Shown here: one piece after another, positions 1-8,040 of the stretch
Position numbering within the stretch: the stretch's first letter is position 1
Layout of the letters: the number at the start of each line of letters is the position of its first letter
Assembly (NCBI GenBank): GCA_964467915.1
Contig: CAYXSW010000015.1
Span: 1-42,916 of the forward strand
Direction: 5' to 3'
Length of the DNA: 42,916 bases
Origin: MED-G16 sp964467915
GTDB lineage: Bacteria > Bacteroidota > Bacteroidia > Cytophagales > MED-G16
The notes under the pieces: generated by a model
Told to the model about the DNA's origin: nothing
The model's database searches: none
What the model saw: only the letters and a program-made list of their open reading frames with translations
Program-made: the position numbers and the translations under genes

Positions 1-1355
1 ATACAAAATTTTGAGAAGATGTTACCAAGGATTTCATCATTTGTAACTTCTCCTGTAATTTCTCCCAAATGATTAAGAGCATATTTTATATCCATTGCAA
101 GTAAATCAGTATTAGACTTATTATTAAGGTTTTTCTTTACATTATTTATTGATTCATTGACATTTGTTAATGAGGTGAAATGTCTTTCGTTTATCATAAC
201 AGAAGACTCTTCATTGACTAAGTTTCTAGATATAAATAAGTCTATTTTATCTTTCAAATTGCTTAAATCATTAGATTTATTAGCTGATATCATTAGTAAA
301 TCATTTTTCTTAAAATAACTGTTAACTTCCTTTTCGATCTTAAGATCAGATTTATTTCCAACATAAATCACATTTTTATTTTTAAGAAATTTTGAATTAC
401 TCTCAGACTCTAAAGATTTTAAATCTGTATTATTTAAATCAATCACATATAGTATTAGAGATGCATTATCCACTTGATTTAATGCTTTCTTTATCCCAAT
501 CTGCTCTATCTTATCTTCTGTTTCTCTTATACCGGCAGTATCAATAAACCTTAATAAATTACCACCTACTGTAATAGTATCATCTAAAACATCTCTAGTA
601 GTTCCTGGAATATCAGATATGATGGCTTTATCTTCTTCAATTAATCCATTTAGAATTGTTGATTTTCCTACGTTTGGTTTTCCAAGAATAAGAACATTAA
701 TTCCATCTTTAATTACATTATTTAACTTATAACTCTCAAGTAGTACATTATTAAATGACAGAATTTCATTTAGTAGCTTTTCGAGTTGTTTTCTGTTAGC
801 AAATTCTACGTCTTCTTCAGAGAAGTCAAGTTCTAGTTCTAGTAAGCTCGATAAATTAATAAGGTCTTTTCTTAACTTCTTAATCTTATTAGAGAAAACA
901 CCTTTAATGTGGTTAATAGCTATTTTATGTGAATTTTCTGAATTTGATGAAATTAAATCTGATACAGCCTCGGCTTGAGATAAATCCATATTTCCACTTA
1001 AAAATGATCTAAATGTGAATTCACCTTTATCAGCAACTCTTGCTCCAAGTTTAATAGTAAGACTAAGGATTTTTTTTATGATGAAATCTGCTCCATGGCA
1101 TGATATTTCAACGATATTTTCTTTTGTATATGAGTTGGGTTCTTTAAAAACTGACACTAGAACTTCATCAATAATTGAATCTTTGTACTCAATGTTTCCA
1201 TAATGAATTGTATGAGTATCAACTTTAGATAGATCTTTAGATGGAAATAGTGAGTTTACAATATTGATAGAATTTTTTCCTGAAAGACGAATTATGCCTA
1301 TAGCCCCTTTACCTGGAGGAGTAGATTGTGCAACTATAGTGTCTTGAAGTTTCAT
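1..1355 (-). CDS. mnmE: MnmE tRNA-modification GTPase, 3' end cut by window edge
   Basis: With its partner MnmG, MnmE makes the 5-carboxymethylaminomethyl group on uridine 34 of certain tRNAs. The visible 451 residues begin MKLQDTIVAQSTPPGKGAIG, a typical MnmE tetrahydrofolate-binding N-terminus. Then come the helical domain and an inserted GTPase domain with G1 motif GKPNVGKS near residue 223, switch motif DTAG near 271 and G4 motif NKSD near 331. The last visible residues are SKFCI; the family normally ends FCIGK, so only about two codons and the stop lie outside the window, and the conserved C-terminal cysteine is present. A TAGTTTTG box lies only five bases upstream of the start codon. 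The ZIP gene is upstream on the same strand, 126 bases away. This is a confident family call. The other U34-modifying gene here is mnmA, about 25 kb away. Confidence 0.96.
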   Translation of the reverse strand, partial: MKLQDTIVAQSTPPGKGAIGIIRLSGKNSINIVNSLFPSKDLSKVDTHTIHYGNIEYKDSIIDEVLVSVFKEPNSYTKENIVEISCHGADFIIKKILSLTIKLGARVADKGEFTFRSFLSGNMDLSQAEAVSDLISSNSENSHKIAINHIKGVFSNKIKKLRKDLINLSSLLELELDFSEEDVEFANRKQLEKLLNEILSFNNVLLESYKLNNVIKDGINVLILGKPNVGKSTILNGLIEEDKAIISDIPGTTRDVLDDTITVGGNLLRFIDTAGIRETEDKIEQIGIKKALNQVDNASLILYVIDLNNTDLKSLESESNSKFLKNKNVIYVGNKSDLKIEKEVNSYFKKNDLLMISANKSNDLSNLKDKIDLFISRNLVNEESSVMINERHFTSLTNVNESINNVKKNLNNKSNTDLLAMDIKYALNHLGEITGEVTNDEILGNIFSKFC

Positions 1356-1360
1356 TAAAA

Positions 1361-1368
1361 CAAAACTA
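1361..1368 (-). promoter_or_regulatory. Candidate -7 box for mnmE
   Basis: Read on the minus strand this is TAGTTTTG, a full match to the Bacteroidota -7 consensus TAnnTTTG. It ends five bases before the mnmE ATG, so transcription would begin at or next to the start codon, giving an almost leaderless mRNA. No clear -33 TTTG sits at the usual spacing. The match could be chance in such AT-rich DNA. Confidence 0.35.
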
Positions 1369-1390
1369 CTAAAAGAGTAGTTATAACTAC
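1365..1390. repeat. Overlapping inverted repeats upstream of mnmE
   Basis: Positions 1365-1370 (ACTACT) and 1376-1381 (AGTAGT) form a 6-base inverted repeat with a 5-base spacer. Positions 1377-1390 (GTAGTTATAACTAC) form a perfect 14-base palindrome that shares the GTAG segment, so the two hairpins are mutually exclusive. The block lies in the 126-base gap between the ZIP gene and mnmE and overlaps the proposed -7 box. It could be an operator or a weak terminator for the ZIP transcript. The sequence does not decide which. Confidence 0.45.
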
Positions 1391-1481
1391 AAACTATAAA
1401 ATATTTCTATTTTTTGGTATAAAAGATGGTATACAATTTGATTAAAAATGTAGGTTTAAATGTGTTTCAGATAAGATTAAC

Positions 1482-2330
1482 TCAACCCAAAGCTACATCA
1501 AGAGACATCATTACTATAAATCCAACGATTAGTCCCATTGTGGCTAAATCTACATTGCCACCTCTCTGACTTTCAGGAATGACTTCTTCTACAACAATAA
1601 ATATCATAGCTCCTGCAGCAAAAGCAAGTGCATAGGGAAGTATAGGGTATACTAAAATCACAAAAGCTGCTCCAATAACAGCAAATATTGGTTCAACAAT
1701 TGCTGATAGTTGTCCCCATTTCCACGATTTAAGCTTACTAAAACCTGCTCTTCTTAAAGGCATAGATACTGCAAATCCTTCTGGAAAATTTTGAATTCCA
1801 ATTCCTATACCCAATGCCACTGCTGACCCAAGAGTAAATACTGATGAAAATTCAGGTGAAGCAAGAGCTCCAAAAGCAACTCCAACTGCTAATCCTTCTG
1901 GGATATTATGTATTGCAATGGCTAATACTAATAATGATGTTTTTTTAAGGTCAGTTTTTGGCCCTTCTGCTTCTTCTAACTTACCAAAGATATGAAGATG
2001 AGGTATTGTCTTGTCTAGAATAAACATAAACATTGCCCCTAGAAAAAAACCAATTGCTGGTGGTAAAAATGATGGTAAATTAGATAGTCCTAATTCATTT
2101 TGAATCTCGACAGATTCTATAGCTGGTGATAATAAGGACCAAAAACTTGCAGCAATCATAACTCCACCAGTAAAACCAAGAGCTGCATCCAAAAATTTTC
2201 TATTGGAAGATTTAAACAAAAAAACTAATGCTGCTCCTATTGCGGTTAAAATCCATGTAAATAATCCAGCATACAATGCCTGAATTATGGGTGATTCTTG
2301 AGAATCAAAAAAATCAATTATGTTTTCCAT
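1482..2330 (-). CDS. ZIP-family divalent metal transporter (GufA/ZupT-like)
   Basis: An inner-membrane importer of zinc, iron or manganese class ions. The 282 residues contain about eight hydrophobic segments. The two ZIP signature helices are present: HNIPEG at residues 141-146 and QNFPEG at 180-185, which supply the metal ligands. A further acidic pair EE lies at 248-249 in a late membrane segment. A short charged and histidine-containing loop (HLH near 111-113) falls between the early and late segments, as usual for ZIP proteins. The order and the QNFPEG form resemble the GufA branch. The start codon lies one base after the stop of the DtxR-like regulator upstream on the same strand, so the two are almost certainly co-transcribed and metal-controlled. 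The exact metal cannot be read from sequence; manganese or zinc is most likely given the regulator. Confidence 0.93.
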   Translation of the reverse strand: MENIIDFFDSQESPIIQALYAGLFTWILTAIGAALVFLFKSSNRKFLDAALGFTGGVMIAASFWSLLSPAIESVEIQNELGLSNLPSFLPPAIGFFLGAMFMFILDKTIPHLHIFGKLEEAEGPKTDLKKTSLLVLAIAIHNIPEGLAVGVAFGALASPEFSSVFTLGSAVALGIGIGIQNFPEGFAVSMPLRRAGFSKLKSWKWGQLSAIVEPIFAVIGAAFVILVYPILPYALAFAAGAMIFIVVEEVIPESQRGGNVDLATMGLIVGFIVMMSLDVALG

Positions 2331-2331
2331 T

Positions 2332-3000
2332 TTAAATTTTAGTTATTTTTATATTGTTTGCTATGTCTTTTGATATGATAATAGATTTTTTATCTATATA
2401 AATTTCAAGTGATTGATCATATTCTATTTTATCAATAATCTTTACTTCTGTCCCTATTTCGATATTTAATTTTTTTAATAAATTAAAAAATTCTTCATCT
2501 TCATTTATAATTCTAGATACTATCCCTTTCTCATTAATATTTAAATCAGATATTGATATTTTATCAACAAAATCAATTTCTCCTAGCTTATTTGGAATTG
2601 GATCACCATGTGGGTCTATTTTAGGATACTTTAAATATTTATCCAAATTATCAATTAACTCCTCTGAAGAAACATGTTCTAATTCCTCTGCTATCTCATG
2701 AATTTGATCCCACTTAAAATTTAATTTGTCATGTAAAAAAACCTCCCAGAGTCTATGTCTTCTTATAATTTGTAATGCTATCTTGATACCAGATTTTGAT
2801 ATCGTACTACCTTTATATTTCTCATGATATACTAATTTTTTTTTTGAAAGTTTTTTTATCATGTCAGTGACAGATGCTGGTTCAATATTTAATATCTTTG
2901 AAATTGAATTAGTCGATACTTGTTTGTTGCCAAATTCTGAAAGATTAAATATTGATTTTAGGTAATTTTCTTCAGATTTTGATAATTTTACATTAGTCAT
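2332..3000 (-). CDS. DtxR/MntR-family metal-dependent transcriptional repressor
   Basis: A metal-sensing repressor of 222 residues. A winged helix-turn-helix occupies about residues 8-70. The dimerisation and metal-binding domain carries RHRLWEVFL (81-89) and HEIAEELEHV (101-110). By comparison with Bacillus MntR, H82, E105, E108 and H109 correspond to metal ligands. The family PKxDPHGxPIP motif is at 126-136. The C-terminal part, about 145-222, looks like the SH3/FeoA-like domain of the long DtxR class. The gene lies directly upstream of a ZIP transporter with a one-base gap. Its own start is 12 bases from a strong inverted repeat that also covers the probable -7 region, which suggests autoregulation. 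Whether it senses Mn, Fe or Zn is not determined. Confidence 0.92.
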   Translation of the reverse strand: MTNVKLSKSEENYLKSIFNLSEFGNKQVSTNSISKILNIEPASVTDMIKKLSKKKLVYHEKYKGSTISKSGIKIALQIIRRHRLWEVFLHDKLNFKWDQIHEIAEELEHVSSEELIDNLDKYLKYPKIDPHGDPIPNKLGEIDFVDKISISDLNINEKGIVSRIINEDEEFFNLLKKLNIEIGTEVKIIDKIEYDQSLEIYIDKKSIIISKDIANNIKITKI

Positions 3001-3012
3001 ATCAAATAAATT

Positions 3013-3030
3013 TTTTAGGTATGCCTAAAA
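3013..3030. promoter_or_regulatory. Operator-like inverted repeat for the DtxR-like regulator
   Basis: The sequence TTTTAGGTATGCCTAAAA has perfect 7-base arms (TTTTAGG / CCTAAAA) around a 4-base centre. It resembles the known DtxR-class boxes built on TTAGG...CCTAA. It lies between the divergent regulator gene (start at 3000) and the TPR lipoprotein gene (start 3051). It overlaps a near-consensus minus-strand -7 box (TAATTTTA, 3033 to 3026). Metal-loaded repressor would block its own promoter and that of the ZIP gene, and possibly the divergent promoter. Confidence 0.72.
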
Positions 3031-3050
3031 TTAAATAATTAATTTTAATT

Positions 3051-3632
3051 GTGAAAAAATATATATTTCTTTTTGTTTTTATTTCATGCGCATCTGAAGA
3101 ATCTAGACTTGCTGATACTTATTATTCAAATAAAAATTATATTAAGGCAATAGAATATTACTCAGAGAGTCTTAAACTTAAACCTAATGATACTAAATCG
3201 TTGTATAGAAGGGGTAGGTCATATGAGGAGACTAAACAATTCGATAAAGCACTAAAAGATTATAATAAAGTAATAACATTAGATAAAAATAATACTAATG
3301 CCATACTCAGTTTAGCCGTTAACAGTTTAAGAAACAAAAAATATAATGATGCCGAACAATATGCAAAAAAAGTTATAAAAATCAATCCAGATCTACACAA
3401 TTCTTATTATCTCTTAGGTAGATCCCAACAATACCAAGGTCTATTCTCTGATGCTGTCAAGTCTTATAAGACTTCTATATCTATAAATGCAGATTTTCCA
3501 GAGTCTTATTATTACCTTGGACTAGTATACCTTAAGCTTAAAAATGATAAAATTGCTTGTAAAAACTTTTCAATTGCATCATCGTTAAATTACTTGGATG
3601 CAACAAAAATCCAGAAGAGATATTGTTATTAA
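3051..3632 (+). CDS. TPR-repeat lipoprotein
   Basis: A 193-residue protein starting with GTG. The N-terminus MKKYIFLFVFISC is a short lipoprotein signal with the lipidated cysteine at residue 13. The rest is filled by about five tetratricopeptide units with the usual spacing of small and aromatic residues, such as SKNYIKAIEYYSESLKLKPN, so it is probably a periplasmic or outer-membrane-anchored protein-interaction scaffold. It shares an intergenic region and the DtxR-type operator with the divergent regulator gene. Its TAA stop is followed immediately by the msrA ATG, so the two are probably co-transcribed. No specific partner can be inferred. A link to methionine sulfoxide repair or metal stress would rest on context only. 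Confidence 0.85.
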   Translation: MKKYIFLFVFISCASEESRLADTYYSNKNYIKAIEYYSESLKLKPNDTKSLYRRGRSYEETKQFDKALKDYNKVITLDKNNTNAILSLAVNSLRNKKYNDAEQYAKKVIKINPDLHNSYYLLGRSQQYQGLFSDAVKSYKTSISINADFPESYYYLGLVYLKLKNDKIACKNFSIASSLNYLDATKIQKRYCY

Positions 3633-4211
3633 ATGAAATTATTAATTTTTTTAAGTTTCTTAAATATTATAGATATGGATTATAAGACTGCTACATTTGG
3701 TTCTGGATGTTTTTGGTGTACTGAAGCAATCTTTGAACTTGTTGATGGAGTAGATGATGTCGTTTCTGGTTATTCTGCAGGTAATACTGAAAACCCAACA
3801 TATAAAGATGTCACATCAGGGACTACAAATCATGCTGAGGTAGTAAATGTCATTTATAATCCAGATAAGATATCTTATCTTGAACTTCTTGAAATATTTT
3901 GGAGAACACATGACCCAACTACTCTAAACCGACAAGGAGCTGATGTAGGTACTCAGTACAGATCAATTATTTTGTTTCATGATGATGAGCAAAAGAAACT
4001 CGCTGAAAAAACTTTAAAAAAATTAGATGAATCAGGTTCGTGGAAAAGTCCAATTGTAACTAAAATTGAACCATTTGAGATGTTTTATCCAGCAGAAAAT
4101 TACCATCAGGATTACTATGAACTAAACCCAAATAATAGTTATTGTTCCTATGTGATTTCACCAAAAGTTGAGAAGTTCAAAAAGGTATTCTCTGATCTAT
4201 TAAAAAATTGA
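3633..4211 (+). CDS. msrA: Peptide methionine-(S)-S-oxide reductase MsrA
   Basis: MsrA reduces the S-epimer of methionine sulfoxide, free or in proteins, using an active-site cysteine. The catalytic motif GSGCFWCTE is at residues 23-31, with Cys26 as expected nucleophile, followed by GYSAG and the ligand-binding stretch TYKDVTSGTTNHAEVV. The NSYCSYV motif near the C-terminus offers a further cysteine for recycling. From the first ATG, which abuts the previous stop, the protein is 192 residues and starts with a hydrophobic stretch (MKLLIFLSFLNII). An internal ATG at 3675 would give a conventional cytoplasmic MsrA of 178 residues. The hydrophobic start could be a short export signal or simply untranslated. 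The enzyme call is secure; its compartment is not. Confidence 0.95.
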   Translation: MKLLIFLSFLNIIDMDYKTATFGSGCFWCTEAIFELVDGVDDVVSGYSAGNTENPTYKDVTSGTTNHAEVVNVIYNPDKISYLELLEIFWRTHDPTTLNRQGADVGTQYRSIILFHDDEQKKLAEKTLKKLDESGSWKSPIVTKIEPFEMFYPAENYHQDYYELNPNNSYCSYVISPKVEKFKKVFSDLLKN

Positions 4212-4261
4212 TAAAAATCAAGCCTTAATTTTTAATTATTTTAAATATTTATATTAAAAAA

Positions 4262-4302
4262 TTTATGAATTTTATGAATAATGTATTTTTTTAAGCATTA
4301 TT
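4262..4302. repeat. Tandem 9-mer and weak hairpin in the msrA-glnII gap
   Basis: The 169-base gap between msrA and the glutamine synthetase gene is almost entirely A and T. It contains two adjacent perfect copies of TTTATGAAT (4262-4270, 4271-4279). These are followed by a weak inverted repeat, AATAATG (4277-4283) and CATTATT (4296-4302), with a T-rich loop. This could serve as a terminator or regulatory site, but AT richness makes chance repeats likely. A poor -7-like TTAATTTG lies at 4346-4353. Nothing else is visible in the gap. Confidence 0.3.
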
Positions 4303-4380
4303 TAATTTTAGAAATAAATAACTAATAAATCAATAAAATATTTTCTTAATTTGAATAATAATTAATTCAAAATTAAAAAA

Positions 4381-5385
4381 ATGTCACATAAATCAAAATT
4401 AGAATACATCTGGTTAGATGGATATAGCCCAACTCAAAGTTTGAGGAGTAAAACAAGAATTGAAAGAGACTTCTCTGGAAAATTACAGGGTTGCCCAATG
4501 TGGTCATTTGATGGTAGCTCGACTAAACAGGCGGAAGGAAATGACTCCGACTGTCTCCTTAAACCAGTAGCAATTTTTCCTGATCCGGAAAGATCTAATG
4601 GATTTCTTGTCATGACAGAAGTACTAAACCCTGACGGTACTCCCCATGAATCAAATGCAAGAGCAACAATAGACGATGATGATAATGACTTCTGGTTTGG
4701 ATTTGAACAAGAATATTTTCTATGGGATCCAGTTACAAATTTACCAGTAGGTTTTCCTGAAAATGGTTCTCAAGGTCAATATTATTGCAGTGTTGGTACT
4801 GAAAATGCATTGGGAAGAGATATAGTTGAGGAACATTTAGATCAGTGTCTTGAGGCTGGTATAAATGTAGAAGGAATAAATGCTGAAGTCGCTATTGGTC
4901 AATGGGAATACCAAGTCTTTGCTAAAGGTGCAAAAAATGCTGGTGATCAGGTATGGGTTGCAAGGTTTTTATGCGAAAGAAACGCTGAAAAATGGGGGGT
5001 GACTATTAATCTACACCCCAAACCAATTAAGGGTGACTGGAATGGTTCTGGTATGCATGCAAATTTTTCAAATGAAATTATGAGGACATGTGGTGATGAA
5101 AAGATATTTAACAAAATCTGTGAAGGATTTGCTGGTAAAAATATTAAAAAACACATGGAGGTTTACGGTGCAGACAATGACAAGAGATTAACTGGTTTAC
5201 ACGAGACCCAATCTATTGACAAATTCTCATATGGAGTGTCAGATAGGGGTGCTTCAATTAGAATACCTATTGGCACTGTAGAAGACGGCTGGGTGGGTAG
5301 ATTAGAAGACAGAAGACCCTCGTCTAATGGCGATCCATATAAAATTGCTTCTGTAATTGTTTCTACTACTAAATCGGCTCTTTAA
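4381..5385 (+). CDS. glnII: Glutamine synthetase, type II (eukaryote-like)
   Basis: Makes glutamine from glutamate, ammonia and ATP in the cytoplasm. The length of 334 residues and motif set identify the GSII class rather than the larger bacterial GSI. Near the start are LEYIWLDGY and MWSFDGSST. The glutamate and metal region FWFGFEQEYFLWD lies near residues 102-114. The ammonia and ATP region contains the family motif GSGMHANFS, and the C-terminus has the GSII signature RRPSSNGDPY. The start is a clear ATG after an A-run. It stands alone: no glnB, amtB or glutamate synthase gene is adjacent. GSII is common in Flavobacteriia, so this is not by itself evidence of transfer. The next gene begins 33 bases downstream with its own -7 box. 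Confidence 0.96.
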   Translation: MSHKSKLEYIWLDGYSPTQSLRSKTRIERDFSGKLQGCPMWSFDGSSTKQAEGNDSDCLLKPVAIFPDPERSNGFLVMTEVLNPDGTPHESNARATIDDDDNDFWFGFEQEYFLWDPVTNLPVGFPENGSQGQYYCSVGTENALGRDIVEEHLDQCLEAGINVEGINAEVAIGQWEYQVFAKGAKNAGDQVWVARFLCERNAEKWGVTINLHPKPIKGDWNGSGMHANFSNEIMRTCGDEKIFNKICEGFAGKNIKKHMEVYGADNDKRLTGLHETQSIDKFSYGVSDRGASIRIPIGTVEDGWVGRLEDRRPSSNGDPYKIASVIVSTTKSAL

Positions 5386-5396
5386 TATTTCTTTTT

Positions 5397-5404
5397 TACA
5401 TTTG
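5397..5404 (+). promoter_or_regulatory. -7 box upstream of the FtsX-type permease
   Basis: TACATTTG is a full match to TAnnTTTG. It ends 14 bases before the TTG start of the permease gene, giving a very short leader. No TTTG is visible at the standard -33 spacing. Confidence 0.5.
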
Positions 5405-5418
5405 CATAAATTGCTGAT

Positions 5419-6672
5419 TTGAAAAGAATACTACACTATTTTAATAATCTTAACTGGAATCTCTTAGAGGCCTTTTCCTCAATTAAATCTAATAAGCTAA
5501 GGGTTTTTCTTACCGCTGCTATTATATCAATAGGTATTTCGTCTTTAGTTGGAATATTAACCTCAATAGATGGCATTAAAAAATCAGTGTCTGATAGTTT
5601 CTCAGAATTAGGTTCAAACGCTTACTATATAAGAAGTACAAGAAATGATAGAGCTAAATTGTCTGGAGTTGTTAAAAAAAGTTATCCTATTTTAAGATAT
5701 AGAGAAATTTCTGAATTTTTAAAACGGTATGACGGCAATGGGATTCCAACAGTTAGCACTAGGGTTACTTCAACTGCTGAATTAAAATACAAATCAGAAG
5801 TAACAAACCCGAATATTTTTGTTGAAGCTGGAGACCATAATCTTAGTGATGTTAATAAATTAAATATAAACCATGGAAGATTTTTTACTAAGTCAGAAAA
5901 CGAAAGAGGAATGTTTGTTACAATCATAGGTTCAGGAGTTAAGTCAACTCTCTTTAAGAATAATGAAGACCCGCTTCATAAGTTTATATCTGCTAGAGGC
6001 AATAAGTTTAAAGTTATAGGTGTATTAGAAAAACAAGGAAGTTCATTTGGAGGCGGAGGAGATAACAGAATCATTATTCCAATTGAGACTTCAAGAAAAT
6101 TAAGACCAACAGCAAATTATGAGTTAACTATTCTTGTTGATAATATTGAAAGAGTAAATGATGATATGAATTACTCGCAAAACTTATTTAAAATACTCAG
6201 GGGAGATATGATAGGTTCTGAAAATTCTTTTGAAATTGAAAGAAATGAATCATTAGATTCTGAACTTGAAGAGATATCAACTTATCTTAAAATAGGTGGT
6301 TTTACAATCGGTTTTATAACATTACTAGGAGCTTCAATTGGTTTAATGAATATAATGTTAGTTTCTGTAACAGAAAGAACTAGAGAAATTGGTCTGAGAA
6401 AATCTGTTGGCGCCACACCAAAAATAATAAGAGATCAATTTTTAATAGAGTCTATACTTATATGCCTAATTGGTGGTTTTGGAGGTGTGATACTTGGAAT
6501 AATATTTGGTAATGTTGTTACTGTTACTGTTGGGAATGGTAGTTTTATTATTCCGTGGCTGTGGATTTTAATAGGTATTTTAATTAGTACTTTTGTCGGT
6601 ATTTTAAGTGGTTACATACCAGCAAAAAAAGCTAGTGCTCTTGACCCTATCGAATCTTTAAGGTTCGAATAA
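5419..6672 (+). CDS. ABC transporter permease, MacB/FtsX type
   Basis: A 417-residue inner-membrane protein with the MacB/FtsX layout. One transmembrane helix lies near residues 31-52. A large extracytoplasmic domain of about 230 residues follows (the MacB periplasmic core), then three C-terminal helices from about residue 290. The conserved cytoplasmic coupling sequence is plain: VSVTERTREIGLRKSVGAT, followed by RDQFLIESI. The C-terminus PAKKASALDPIESLRFE is typical. Members work with a separate ATPase in lipoprotein or lipid handling, peptide export or mechanotransmission. No ATPase gene is beside it. The start is TTG: an in-frame stop lies 12 bases upstream and no ATG fits the conserved N-terminus. 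It ends exactly against the stop of the convergent symporter gene. Confidence 0.92.
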   Translation: MKRILHYFNNLNWNLLEAFSSIKSNKLRVFLTAAIISIGISSLVGILTSIDGIKKSVSDSFSELGSNAYYIRSTRNDRAKLSGVVKKSYPILRYREISEFLKRYDGNGIPTVSTRVTSTAELKYKSEVTNPNIFVEAGDHNLSDVNKLNINHGRFFTKSENERGMFVTIIGSGVKSTLFKNNEDPLHKFISARGNKFKVIGVLEKQGSSFGGGGDNRIIIPIETSRKLRPTANYELTILVDNIERVNDDMNYSQNLFKILRGDMIGSENSFEIERNESLDSELEEISTYLKIGGFTIGFITLLGASIGLMNIMLVSVTERTREIGLRKSVGATPKIIRDQFLIESILICLIGGFGGVILGIIFGNVVTVTVGNGSFIIPWLWILIGILISTFVGILSGYIPAKKASALDPIESLRFE

Positions 6673-8040
6673 CTATATCCCAAAAAATTTATTTAAGAAC
6701 GTCAATAAGAATATTGAACCAAGTATTAAGGGACACACATATGTTATTGAAAAATTTATATACTTCTCTATTAGAGAACCTTTATAATTAGGGTTACCTA
6801 TACTAATTTCATCTGATAAATTTCTTTTTTTCCATACAAATGAAACATACATTGTAATTAGAAATCCTCCAAAGGGTAGGAGGGTATCATTTGAAACATC
6901 TATAATAAATTGCATAAAATCAATAGGTTGACTACTACCAAAGTAAGTTATAAACTCAGAAAAGAATACAACCTTACCTTGTGACAATGCAGATGGGACT
7001 CCAATCATTAAGATTATAAATGCAACTATCCAAACAGAAAATTTTCGTTCTACATTATACTCATCAACAAGATAGCTAACAGGAACTTCAAGCAGTGATA
7101 CTGTTGATGTTATAGCAGCAAATGATAATAAAATGAAAAAAGTTGATCCAATAATTATTCCTGTTAAAGGTCCTAAATTTTCAAAAATTTTAGGAAAAAC
7201 CTCAAAAATTAATCCAGGCCCACCTTGAGTTTCAATTCCAGATGAAAACACAAAAGGAAAAATTATAAGTCCTGCAAGGAATGCAATTCCAACATCTGTT
7301 AGTGTAATAAGTGCAGCAGAATTTATAATATTATTTTTTTTATCTATATAACTTCCATATGTAATTAACATTCCCATACCCAATGATAATGAGAAAAATG
7401 CTTGACCTAAAGCATTTCCTGCCACAGTAAGATTTATTTGCGAAAAATCAGGAACTAGATAAAAAATTATTCCATCAATAGAATTTGGAAGAGTTAATGC
7501 ATACACAATTAATAATAAGATAATTATTATCAGAGATGGCATTAAAATTTTTGCTGCCTTTTCAATTCCCCTTTCTACTCCTTTTGAGACTATAAATGCT
7601 GTTGTAACCATAAATAAGATAGAATAAAATAAAACATTACCCGTGTCATTAACATAGCCTCCAAAATTATCGGCTATTGAGAAATTACCATTAACCATCT
7701 CAATAACATAACCCAACACCCATCCCGCAACAATTGTGTAAAATGATAATATTAGAACACCACATAGAACTCCCATCTTACCGATAAAATTCCAATTTCT
7801 TTTACCCATCTTATTAAAAGCACCTATAGCATTTTTTTTTGTATTTCTTCCAATTGCTATTTCTGAAACAATAACAGGAAAGCACAAAATAAAACAAAAC
7901 ATCAGATACATTATTAAGAACGCAGCTCCACCTCCGTTACTTACTTCAAATGGGAATTTCCATATATTTCCTAATCCTACAGCTGAACCTGATGCTGCTA
8001 AAATGAATCCTAATCTCGTATTAAATGATCCTCTTTTCAT
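6673..8040 (-). CDS. Sodium-dependent transporter, neurotransmitter:Na+ symporter family
   Basis: A 455-residue inner-membrane symporter of the NSS (SNF) family, which imports amino acids or related amines with sodium. The first helix carries the hallmark LAASGSAVGLGNIWKFPF, whose backbone supplies the sodium and substrate sites. The unwound sixth helix is visible as QAFFSLSLGMGMLITYGSY. About eleven to twelve hydrophobic segments are present, as in bacterial LeuT-like members. Its ATG overlaps the stop of the acyl-CoA dehydrogenase gene in an ATGA arrangement, so translation is likely coupled. Its TAG stop at 6673-6675 abuts the convergent permease stop with no spacer. Substrate cannot be deduced from the sequence. 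Confidence 0.93.
   Translation of the reverse strand: MKRGSFNTRLGFILAASGSAVGLGNIWKFPFEVSNGGGAAFLIMYLMFCFILCFPVIVSEIAIGRNTKKNAIGAFNKMGKRNWNFIGKMGVLCGVLILSFYTIVAGWVLGYVIEMVNGNFSIADNFGGYVNDTGNVLFYSILFMVTTAFIVSKGVERGIEKAAKILMPSLIIIILLLIVYALTLPNSIDGIIFYLVPDFSQINLTVAGNALGQAFFSLSLGMGMLITYGSYIDKKNNIINSAALITLTDVGIAFLAGLIIFPFVFSSGIETQGGPGLIFEVFPKIFENLGPLTGIIIGSTFFILLSFAAITSTVSLLEVPVSYLVDEYNVERKFSVWIVAFIILMIGVPSALSQGKVVFFSEFITYFGSSQPIDFMQFIIDVSNDTLLPFGGFLITMYVSFVWKKRNLSDEISIGNPNYKGSLIEKYINFSITYVCPLILGSIFLLTFLNKFFGI

Noticed and set aside
1015..1203. Open plus-strand frame of 62 codons opposite mnmE
   Set aside because: It lies wholly within the well-supported mnmE gene on the other strand and its product shows no family features.
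4212..4380. A riboswitch or small RNA ahead of the glutamine synthetase gene
   Set aside because: The gap is nearly pure A/T with only a weak hairpin and no conserved RNA motif such as a glutamine riboswitch.
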